Shown: positions 7,617 through 13,921 of the stretch, piece by piece
How positions within the stretch are numbered: the stretch's first letter is position 1
Layout of the letters: the number at the start of each line of letters is the position of its first letter
The notes under the pieces: model-generated
Databases searched by the model: none
The model's input: the letters and a program-made list of their open reading frames with translations, nothing else
Told to the model about the DNA's origin: nothing
Source: Verrucomicrobiota bacterium
GTDB lineage: Bacteria > Verrucomicrobiota > Verrucomicrobiia > Verrucomicrobiales > DEV007
Assembly: GCA_027618625.1 (NCBI GenBank)
Contig: JAQCER010000020.1
Span: 1-13,921 of the forward strand
Direction: 5' to 3'
DNA: 13,921 nucleotides
Made by a program: the position numbers and the translations under genes

Positions 7617-8464
7617 TAAAGAATGTTCTCTGCAAACCAGTCCGGATCGAAGTGGTAGAACTGGTCGACCTCTTCACCGTAGCCGATGAATCGCGGAGGA
7701 ATTCCCAGTTCGTGCATGATGCTGACTGCAACCCCGCCTTTGCCGCTGCCATCCAGTTTGGTGATGATAAGGCCAGTCAGTCCGCCGACAGCTGCATTGA
7801 ATTCTTTCGCCTGGGCCATTGCGTTCGATCCAGTGGTGGCATCGACCACAAGGAAGATCTCGTGCGGAGCTTCAGGATCGTTCTTCGCGAGTGTGCGTTG
7901 CACCTTGCTCAACTCCTGCATGAGATTGTGCCGCGTATGCAAGCGACCGGCAGTGTCGACCAAAAGAAAATTGCTCCTCTCTTTGGCCGCACGGGCATAG
8001 GCATCGAAACATACGGATGACGGGTCAGACTTGTAGACACCCTTTACGATCGGAACCCCAATTCTCTGAGCCCAGAGGTCAAGCTGCTCAATAGCTGCGG
8101 CGCGGAAGGTGTCGGCGGCGGCGAGCATCACGGAGTGCCCTTGAAAACGCAGGTAGTTCGCCAACTTTGCCGTCGAGGTAGTCTTTCCGGTGCCATTAAC
8201 ACCGACGACAAGGATGACTAAAGGGCGCCCTACAAGGGGCTGCATTGGGACGACCTCCTGAGGCAAAATGCCCATAATGCGCTTTCGACAGACATCCACG
8301 ACATCCGTGGCATCCAGCGCACGCCCCATCCCTTTGAGTTCATCGATAATCTCAGTGGTGAGGCGAATCCCCATGTCGCCGGAAATCAGCGAGTGCTCAA
8401 GATCGTCCCAATCGATGGCGTCCCTCGAGAAACGACTGATGAGCGATTTGAAGAAGCCTGCCAT
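7616..8464 (-). CDS. ftsY: Signal recognition particle receptor FtsY
   Basis: FtsY is the SRP receptor GTPase that docks SRP-bound ribosomes at the inner membrane. The 282 residues comprise only the NG core. The N domain is at about 1-75, the P-loop GVNGTGKTT at 88-96, DTFRAAAIEQL at 118-128, DTAGRL at 170-175, TKLDGSGKGG at 235-244, and the closing IGYGEEVDQFYHFDPDWF at 260-277. The long acidic A domain of E. coli FtsY is absent, as in many bacteria. The start MAGFFKSLISRFSRD could form the amphipathic membrane-binding helix. VGVNGTGKTT and the C-terminal F-x-P/A-x-x-F pattern mark it as FtsY rather than Ffh, and no M domain is present. It lies 33 bp after nusB. No Shine-Dalgarno sequence is seen. 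Confidence 0.97.
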   Translation of the reverse strand: MAGFFKSLISRFSRDAIDWDDLEHSLISGDMGIRLTTEIIDELKGMGRALDATDVVDVCRKRIMGILPQEVVPMQPLVGRPLVILVVGVNGTGKTTSTAKLANYLRFQGHSVMLAAADTFRAAAIEQLDLWAQRIGVPIVKGVYKSDPSSVCFDAYARAAKERSNFLLVDTAGRLHTRHNLMQELSKVQRTLAKNDPEAPHEIFLVVDATTGSNAMAQAKEFNAAVGGLTGLIITKLDGSGKGGVAVSIMHELGIPPRFIGYGEEVDQFYHFDPDWFAENIL

Positions 8465-8497
8465 AGTGGGAGATGAGGAAATCTGTAGTGGGACGGA

Positions 8498-8959
8498 CTA
8501 AGCTTCCGAACTCGGGGGGTGCGCTACTGTTGTCGGCGCTGGGTTCCGCAGCGGGCGGTCCAAATCGCCCTTGAGACGGTCCAGAATTCCATTGACGAAG
8601 CGCCCCGACTCCTCAGATCCAAATCGCTTGGCGATCTCAATCGCCTCGTTGATTGCAACGATCGGCGGAACGTCGGTGCAATGGAACATTTCGTAGACGG
8701 CAACTCTGAGAATGTTTCGATCGACGGTGGACAAGCGGTCAAGCGCGTAATTTTCGGCGGCCGTGCGGATGCGGTCATCGATTGCTTCGCGATTCCTGTC
8801 GACCCCGTCCACCAGCTGCATACAGAAGTTACGGACAAACCCGTTCGCCGTATGCAAAGTCCAGAAGGCTCGCCAGTCCGACTCATCGGCCCCAAGATTC
8901 AGATCATTACTAAACAGGAACTGGACCGCGGCCTCCCTACCTTCCCGGCGTTTGCTCAT
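8498..8959 (-). CDS. nusB: Transcription antitermination factor NusB
   Basis: NusB binds boxA RNA together with S10 (NusE) and supports antitermination in rRNA operons. The 153-residue protein shows REGREAAVQFLFSNDL at 5-20, VDRNILRVAVYEM at 79-91, and AINEAIEIAKRFGSEESGRF at 102-121 followed by VNGILD. These are the standard helices of the all-alpha NusB fold. The last 20 or so residues are a Pro/Ala-rich tail beyond the conserved domain. The ATG overlaps the ribH stop (ATGA), so the two are probably translationally coupled. The ribH-nusB pairing is common in bacteria. Confidence 0.96.
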   Translation of the reverse strand: MSKRREGREAAVQFLFSNDLNLGADESDWRAFWTLHTANGFVRNFCMQLVDGVDRNREAIDDRIRTAAENYALDRLSTVDRNILRVAVYEMFHCTDVPPIVAINEAIEIAKRFGSEESGRFVNGILDRLKGDLDRPLRNPAPTTVAHPPSSEA

Positions 8960-9495
8960 GTTGCCCTGATCTTCGCGGCTTCGGCTTCGCGATCAACTTT
9001 ATCCGGGTATGCGGTATGCAGTTTTTGCCAGAGCTCAGCCATGTTCAAGGCCGCCCGCGCAGCCTCGGCACCCCGGTTGATTTCCTGCCCCATGCACCGC
9101 TCGTAAGCCTGCGCTTCATTATCCAGCAGTAGCACCTCATTGATAATCGGCACCAGGCGTCTACACGCAATGTCCTGCAGCGAGTCGGTCACTGTGCGGG
9201 CAACGAGATCCGCGTGAGCAGTCTCCCCTCTCATGATCACGCCGAGCGCAATGATGACATCCGCCTTGGTGTACTGAATGATATATTCGCAGCACACGGG
9301 AATTTCATACGCGCCTGGAACGCGGTAGAGCGGAACAGAGGCGTTGGGCATGATTCCAAGAATTTCGTTCTTCGCGGCCTCAAGCAGTCCACCTACAAAA
9401 TTCTGGTTGTACATACTCGCAACAATGGCGAACGTACTCCTGGCCCCGATAACCCTCGGTTTGCGCGGAACACGTGAAGATGCAGATGTCGACAT
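8956..9495 (-). CDS. ribH: 6,7-dimethyl-8-ribityllumazine synthase
   Basis: RibH makes 6,7-dimethyl-8-ribityllumazine from 5-amino-6-ribitylamino-uracil and 3,4-dihydroxybutanone phosphate, the next-to-last step of riboflavin synthesis, usually as a large cytoplasmic oligomer. The 179 residues include SMYNQNF at 27-33, VPGAYEIP at 59-66, GVIMRGETAHADLVA at 85-99, and AYERCMG...RGAEAARAAL at 130-150. H94 and R133 fit the positions of the catalytic His and the phosphate-contacting Arg. The N-terminus has about 17 extra basic or flexible residues, and the C-terminus about 20 charged residues past the usual end. An in-frame TAG four codons upstream fixes the ATG as the longest likely start. No other rib gene is in the window, and I saw no FMN riboswitch upstream. 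Confidence 0.96.
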   Translation of the reverse strand: MSTSASSRVPRKPRVIGARSTFAIVASMYNQNFVGGLLEAAKNEILGIMPNASVPLYRVPGAYEIPVCCEYIIQYTKADVIIALGVIMRGETAHADLVARTVTDSLQDIACRRLVPIINEVLLLDNEAQAYERCMGQEINRGAEAARAALNMAELWQKLHTAYPDKVDREAEAAKIRAT

Positions 9496-9714
9496 GGTCG
9501 GAGACTATTCCGATCCCCCCTCCTGCGCAAACAGAATCCGCATACCAGCTCATTCCCTTCACTTATGCCAGTCTAGCTTGATGTGCTGCAAGCTTCCTGG
9601 GGACAATTAGCCAGGTCAGCGAGCGTCTGACGGAAGGCCAATTCGGTATTCGAGAACCTAATTCCTTGCGAAATCTCTGGGAACCGCCATTCCTACGTCA
9701 GCTCCGGCCTCTCC
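9496..9714. promoter_or_regulatory. Divergent intergenic region between ribH and the RND exporter
   Basis: This 219-bp gap should hold promoters for both directions. On the + strand, TTGATG at 9578-9583, 18 bp, and GACAAT at 9602-9607 give a weak sigma70-like pair (4/6 at each box). GTCAG at 9615-9619 and CTGAC at 9627-9631 form a small inverted repeat just downstream. On the - strand an AGGAGG lies about 23 bases before the ribH ATG, too far to act as its ribosome site. No small gene or riboswitch fold was apparent. The individual boxes are guesses. Confidence 0.3.
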
Positions 9715-12246
9715 ATGCCGCCCAGACCTCTACTTCCCAGAATTCTCATACTGTTAAGTGTCAGCGTATTGCTTGGACTCTTGACCTACGCGGTCGTACA
9801 CAATCTCAAGTTCAATGCAAATCCCCTGGACCTGCTGCCGAAGAATCTGCCTGAGGTCGCTGGCCTGAAGATTTACCAGGACTCATTCGCCTCACAGCAT
9901 GATATCATCGTGGCGCTAAGGCCCGAAGACCCAGCCGATGGGGAACCAGCGGCGCGTTCTCTCGCTGAGGCATTGGAACCGCTGGTTCCCACCGACATCC
10001 GCAGAGTCTCCTGGCGCCAACCGTTTTCTGCCGATGCAACCGAGGTGTCGGGCACCGACGACGCAACGCTCGATCCGACACTGGAATCCATCGATGAGCC
10101 TGCGGAAATTCTCAATCCCGAGGCTGGCGAATTGATCGCGTTCGTCTGGATGAATCAGGAACACGAACAGATGGAGCGGCTCATCGAGCGACTGGAGAGT
10201 GGGGCATCGTCTCAGCTGTTTGAAGACAACCTGCGCTCCCTTGAGAATGCTGTCACTGCTGATGACTTGGCCCAGGCTGGCTTCGGCTACGATCCGCTGG
10301 GCCTGCTGCACCTGCCTGGACAGGACAATGTTCGATTCGAAGAGGGCAACAGTAACCGTATCCAATTCGCAACGGATGATGGCACGCTCCGCGTCGTTCT
10401 TATCGAAGCCGCTGGTAACAACATGTACGACTACCAGCGGACCAGCGCCTGGGCGGAACGCATTCGAACCGCTGTCAATGCCTGGCACAAAACGTCCCCA
10501 TACAAGGACAGCATCGCGGTCGAGGTCACTGGTCGGGCTCCATATATTTCCGAGGTCTCGCTGGCCATGGTCAGCGAAATGAACTCGTCCATATTCGTCA
10601 CTGCCGGCATTATTCTTGCCCTCTTCTGGGGCATGTATCGCCGGATCCTGCCCCTGGTGTATCTGATGGTGGCGTTATTCATCACTTTTGTCGTAACGTT
10701 AGGAATCGGCAGCCTTCTGTTTTCAGAACTGAGCGCTTTGAGCGTAGGATTTTCCGCGATTCTCATCGGACTCGCCGTCGACTACGGTTTCGTCATTTTT
10801 CAGGAATCCCTGAAAGACAAAAACACGTGCTCGCGCGACCTCAGGCGAAGAATGTTCCACCCCATCGTTTGGGCGGCATTGACGACCGTAGTCGTTTTTC
10901 TGAGCCTCAATCTCAGCTGTTTGCCGGGCGCGGCTCAACTGGGAACCATGGTCGCCATCGGCATAACAGTAGGAGCAACGACGATGCTTCTTCTCTTCAC
11001 GTGGCTTATCTGCCGTTTTTGCCGACGGCCACCGGCCGATGCACCAGCGATCGGGTCCGAGTCAATCACAGACGCCCCATGGCCAGGACGGCGCTGGATT
11101 GCTCTTGTCACCGGCACCTTCATCGTGCTCTCCATCACTGTCCTCACCATCAATGGCCTTCCGGCGATCAGCAAATCGCCGGAAGCTGTGCGCCCCAAGT
11201 CGAGTAAGATCTGGAAGGGCTACCAGGAGGTCATTGAGCGCCTGAGCGACCAAGCCGATTCGATTATGGTAATCGCCGCTGGTGCCGACCAAACAGTGGT
11301 GGCCGAGAGACTGCACTGGATAGAACGCGAAGTCACCGAAATGAAGAGGGAAGGCTTCGCTGTGGACAAGTGGTTGCTTCCCACCGCCCTGTGGCCACAT
11401 CCTGAGCGGCTGAGCGCCAACATCGCAAATGCACAAACCCTGTCAGCCATGAAGGATCGGCTGAATGAGGAGGCCATCGCTGCTTCTTTCGATGAAACAT
11501 CGATGCGCTTCACCAACGAAGTGCTCGATTCATGGGCAACGTTTGCCAAGGCAGGCGACCAGGCCTTTCCAACCAATGCAGTGAGCCAATGGATCACGGA
11601 CAAAGTGTTTTCCTTTGAAGGAAGTGAGCTGGCTGCGGCAGGCAGCATTCACCTCACCAAGGGCTGCACGGACGACCAGGCGGAGAAAATCATCAAGCGC
11701 CTGACGGCGGGTGATCTTGGCAATGTGAATGGGATCTATCTGGCGAGCTGGGAACATCTTAGTCCTGCGATCGGCCGACTCATCGAGCACGATTTTTACC
11801 ACACCATTCTACCAATCACCGGAGTCATCGTCCTGATGTTGTGGATGGTGTATCGAGATGTCCGGGGAGCTCTGCTTTCGCTTACGACGCTGCTCGTCAG
11901 TGGCCTTTTACATCTGACATTCATGTCGCTGCTGGGCGCCGAATGGAACATTATCAATATCGTCGCGATTCCGCTACTGCTCGGGGCCGGAATTGATTAC
12001 AGCATCCACATGCAACTCGCCATCAGGCGCTCTGGAAACGCACGAATGGCCCAACACAACCTTGGACGTGCGCTCTTGCTGTGCGGGGTTTCAACGGCAG
12101 TCGGGTTTGGTTCGCTCATATTTTCAAGCAATACCGGCCTGTCGACGCTGGGACTTGTCTGTGCCGTAGGAATTCTGACCACGATGCTGGTCTCCGTGTT
12201 CCTGTTGCCAGGGTGGTGCGCGATCGCGCTGAAAAAGGATGCCTGA
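9715..12246 (+). CDS. RND superfamily exporter, MMPL type (HpnN-like)
   Basis: This 843-residue inner-membrane exporter shows the internal duplication of RND proteins. It has one N-terminal helix (about 9-28), a large periplasmic loop (30-290), and a block of helices at about 292-335, 343-363, 385-432 and 460-480. A second periplasmic loop (481-695) and a second helix block (697-740, 745-765, 785-835) follow. That makes about twelve helices. Each half carries a G-x-D-Y motif in its fourth helix, LAVDYG with D356 and GAGIDYSIH with D761, as expected for proton coupling. LDLLPKNLPEVAGL at 38-51 is typical of the MMPL/HpnN group. HpnN moves hopanoids to the outer membrane, but no hopanoid gene is visible here, so the cargo (perhaps a lipid) is unknown. 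No membrane-fusion partner is adjacent. The ATG has no Shine-Dalgarno sequence. Confidence 0.9.
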   Translation: MPPRPLLPRILILLSVSVLLGLLTYAVVHNLKFNANPLDLLPKNLPEVAGLKIYQDSFASQHDIIVALRPEDPADGEPAARSLAEALEPLVPTDIRRVSWRQPFSADATEVSGTDDATLDPTLESIDEPAEILNPEAGELIAFVWMNQEHEQMERLIERLESGASSQLFEDNLRSLENAVTADDLAQAGFGYDPLGLLHLPGQDNVRFEEGNSNRIQFATDDGTLRVVLIEAAGNNMYDYQRTSAWAERIRTAVNAWHKTSPYKDSIAVEVTGRAPYISEVSLAMVSEMNSSIFVTAGIILALFWGMYRRILPLVYLMVALFITFVVTLGIGSLLFSELSALSVGFSAILIGLAVDYGFVIFQESLKDKNTCSRDLRRRMFHPIVWAALTTVVVFLSLNLSCLPGAAQLGTMVAIGITVGATTMLLLFTWLICRFCRRPPADAPAIGSESITDAPWPGRRWIALVTGTFIVLSITVLTINGLPAISKSPEAVRPKSSKIWKGYQEVIERLSDQADSIMVIAAGADQTVVAERLHWIEREVTEMKREGFAVDKWLLPTALWPHPERLSANIANAQTLSAMKDRLNEEAIAASFDETSMRFTNEVLDSWATFAKAGDQAFPTNAVSQWITDKVFSFEGSELAAAGSIHLTKGCTDDQAEKIIKRLTAGDLGNVNGIYLASWEHLSPAIGRLIEHDFYHTILPITGVIVLMLWMVYRDVRGALLSLTTLLVSGLLHLTFMSLLGAEWNIINIVAIPLLLGAGIDYSIHMQLAIRRSGNARMAQHNLGRALLLCGVSTAVGFGSLIFSSNTGLSTLGLVCAVGILTTMLVSVFLLPGWCAIALKKDA

Positions 12247-12256
12247 ATCGTCTTCC

Positions 12257-13921
12257 TCATTGAATGACACCCAGCTGAGCGTCCCGCAGTTGAAATTCCA
12301 CGCGTCGGAGCTTCCAGCTTTCCTCATCTTCGTCGGTTCCGTCCCCACCATGCTCATTCACGACCAGCCGGTCAGGATCTACTCCAAGTCCTTCCAGATA
12401 AGACTTGATCGTTTCACAGCGTTTCTTGCTCAGGTAAAGATTGTATTCCGCATTTCCCCACTTGTCGCAGAAGCCAGCGATTACGAGCTGTTTTGCCGTA
12501 TTCTCGGAAAGGATGCGGTTCACAACCCGCAACTTTGCACGCTCAGATCGCCGAACGGCAAAGCTGTTGATGCCAAAGTAAACGACCGATTCCTTGAGTT
12601 CAGCACTGGCCAGTGCGGTTGCTTCTGGCGCAATAGGCAGAGGCTTGCGCATTTCGTAGGCGTCTGCGGTAGCGATGACTGAGGTCGATGTTTGACCCGC
12701 CGGGGGCTGCTGCAATCGCATCTCTACACGCCGCTTCTTCCAACTCTCTTCGTTGGGGCTGGTTAACATCAATGCCTCAGTCCAAGGTTCAATCACTACC
12801 TGATCTTCCTTGACCCCGTGCATGCAAAGGATCTTCCCAACCGAACGACAGCGGAACTGCGCAAGCTCCTGATTCAATTTGGCATCGCCTCTCTGATCCG
12901 TGAAGCCTCGCAGAACTATCTGGTAGTCACCCGCAGATGCCAGTGCGTTGCCCAATTTCTTCAAGCTGCTGATGTTCTCTGTCCCGAGCATCGCGCTATT
13001 GATGTCAAAGTAGACCACGGTTTCCTCAATCAATTTGTGAAGCGCTGAATCGCCGGCCCGACCGATTCCTTTCGCAGGCATGGAAACCCGCACCATCGGA
13101 GCCGCAGGAACCGGAATGTCCTCGGCCGCGATCGCGCGTAAGGCACCGCTCTCTGCGACATGCATCGAGCTGGTCACCTGAAACTCTGAAACCGGAAAAA
13201 GACTGCCGATCGCATTTTCTATCTCACTGCGACCCCGATCAGAGACGGCGTCAACCGCGACCATCACCGCATTTCCTTTGATCTCAATTTTGGCCGTCAT
13301 CGCATAGCCGAAGAACCGCCGCGTCGACTCGGCGAGCTTTTCGTACCACTCGACATCGCCGAGACTGCCATCGATCTGGATATCATCTGAAATCGTGATC
13401 CCTGCCGGAGCGACTGCTTGCAGATGCTTCAACAATGCTGCTTTGGCGGCAACCGTAGGCAGGACCCCCGACACGCGCAGAGAATCAGGAGCGACGAACA
13501 GGATCGTGGCAAGAGCTGGTTTCCGATCGGAAACGATACCCAGACGATTTTCAAAAATGGAAAATGCATTCCCCAGGTGGGAGACGGTGAGTTCGCCAAG
13601 CCGTTCCCGTTCAAGATCGCTCTCAACGACTCCTCCGAGTGCGACCCGGTCGTCTTCAATTGTCAAACGGCATCCCTGCGCGTTGGCGATGAAGTCGGGG
13701 ACATAGGTCAGCAAGGCATCCTCCCAAGGGATACTGCCGAGTTCGCGGTGAACCTCCAGACGATCATCAATGCTCCGGCCTGCTGGAACCGCACCTCGAA
13801 GGACTGGTCGCAGGCGATCAGCCAGAGATGCACTCAAACAACCTTCGATCCGGACGGATCCGGATCGCAGCGTCGAAATCGACAATGAGGCCGGCTCCCT
13901 GAATCGCAAGCCGTTGTAGAG
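12257..13921 (-). CDS. Envelope protein with BON-like repeats and two tandem OmpA domains (N-terminus outside window)
   Basis: The frame is open to the window edge, so the start and any signal peptide lie outside. Residues below are counted from the TTG at 13909 and total 550. The first half (about 8-250) has roughly four BON-like units of the form strand-G-strand-helix-(I/V)xDxLxV. Examples are VRIEGCLSA at 19-27, RVALGGVVES at 88-97 and LRVSGVLPTVAAKAALLKHL at 144-163. This recalls OmpATb-type envelope proteins. Two OmpA-like peptidoglycan-binding domains follow at about 293-400 and 437-542. Each keeps the key pair, D338/R353 in the first and D482/R497 in the second. Each also ends alike, EESWKKRRVEMRL and EESWKLRRVEFQL. 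It probably sits in the periplasm or outer membrane holding peptidoglycan. It faces the RND gene with a 10-bp gap. Confidence 0.88.
   Translation of the reverse strand, partial: LYNGLRFREPASLSISTLRSGSVRIEGCLSASLADRLRPVLRGAVPAGRSIDDRLEVHRELGSIPWEDALLTYVPDFIANAQGCRLTIEDDRVALGGVVESDLERERLGELTVSHLGNAFSIFENRLGIVSDRKPALATILFVAPDSLRVSGVLPTVAAKAALLKHLQAVAPAGITISDDIQIDGSLGDVEWYEKLAESTRRFFGYAMTAKIEIKGNAVMVAVDAVSDRGRSEIENAIGSLFPVSEFQVTSSMHVAESGALRAIAAEDIPVPAAPMVRVSMPAKGIGRAGDSALHKLIEETVVYFDINSAMLGTENISSLKKLGNALASAGDYQIVLRGFTDQRGDAKLNQELAQFRCRSVGKILCMHGVKEDQVVIEPWTEALMLTSPNEESWKKRRVEMRLQQPPAGQTSTSVIATADAYEMRKPLPIAPEATALASAELKESVVYFGINSFAVRRSERAKLRVVNRILSENTAKQLVIAGFCDKWGNAEYNLYLSKKRCETIKSYLEGLGVDPDRLVVNEHGGDGTDEDEESWKLRRVEFQLRDAQLGVIQ

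Noticed and set aside
7517..8020. 167-codon + strand open frame over ftsY and the MFS start
   Set aside because: It runs antisense to the FtsY G domain and has no start context or motif. It also spans the tandem repeat.
8519..9106. 195-codon + strand open frame across nusB and the end of ribH
   Set aside because: Both - strand genes are certain, and the + strand translation is low-complexity and without motifs.
9496..9714. FMN riboswitch upstream of ribH
   Set aside because: I looked for the conserved FMN aptamer blocks on the - strand and did not see them. The leader is short and not clearly structured.
9916..10488. 190-codon - strand open frame inside the RND gene
   Set aside because: It lies opposite the first periplasmic loop of a well-supported exporter, and no motif is seen in the translation.
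12239..12682. 147-codon + strand frame overlapping the RND stop
   Set aside because: It is antisense to the second OmpA domain, whose motifs are clear.
1..13921. Mobile element, CRISPR or defence island
   Set aside because: No transposase, integrase, direct-repeat array or defence protein was found. Every gene is housekeeping or envelope-related, and base composition looks even.

Overview
The window (about 57% G+C by eye) is ordinary, densely packed bacterial chromosome. It holds ten complete genes and two genes cut by the window edges. I saw no tRNA, rRNA, CRISPR array, insertion sequence or phage gene. A DUF1800/DUF1501 secreted-protein pair, a ribH-nusB-ftsY cluster and near-absence of Shine-Dalgarno sequences together suggest the Planctomycetes-Verrucomicrobia group. 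I lean to Verrucomicrobiota, but this rests on family knowledge and no marker gene here settles it.

Layout. (1) 1-2904, + strand: the C-terminal part of a DUF1800 protein, a Tat-exported DUF1501 protein, and a small membrane-anchored protein with a pseudopilin-like C-terminus. They are closely spaced, and the last two overlap by ATGA. The DUF1800 frame appears broken by one extra A in the run at 51-55. (2) 2889-3725, - strand: an M50 site-2-type membrane metalloprotease. Its 3' end overlaps the gene facing it. (3) 3726-3877: a divergent intergenic region with a perfect 7-bp hairpin and a 26-bp interrupted palindrome. (4) 3878-6365, + strand: an RsuA-type pseudouridine synthase, gatC and gatA, all serving translation. 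gatB is not in the window. (5) 6322-9495, - strand: ribH, nusB, ftsY and a 12-helix MFS transporter, probably one operon. A 13-bp tandem repeat lies between ftsY and the transporter. (6) 9715-12246, + strand: an 843-residue RND/MMPL exporter resembling HpnN. (7) 12257-13921, - strand: an envelope protein with BON-like repeats followed by two OmpA peptidoglycan-binding domains, its N-terminus outside the window.

How the genes work together. The rsuA-gatCA and ribH-nusB-ftsY blocks are housekeeping: rRNA modification, Gln-tRNA(Gln) formation, riboflavin synthesis, antitermination and protein targeting. The rest concerns the envelope: Tat-exported proteins, intramembrane proteolysis, lipid or small-molecule export, and anchoring to peptidoglycan. 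All three convergent gene pairs overlap or nearly touch, leaving no room for separate terminators. I found no convincing new defence or mobile system. The items most worth a second look are the DUF1800 frameshift, the DUF1800-DUF1501-pseudopilin-like trio, the tandem OmpA domains, and the palindrome upstream of rsuA.
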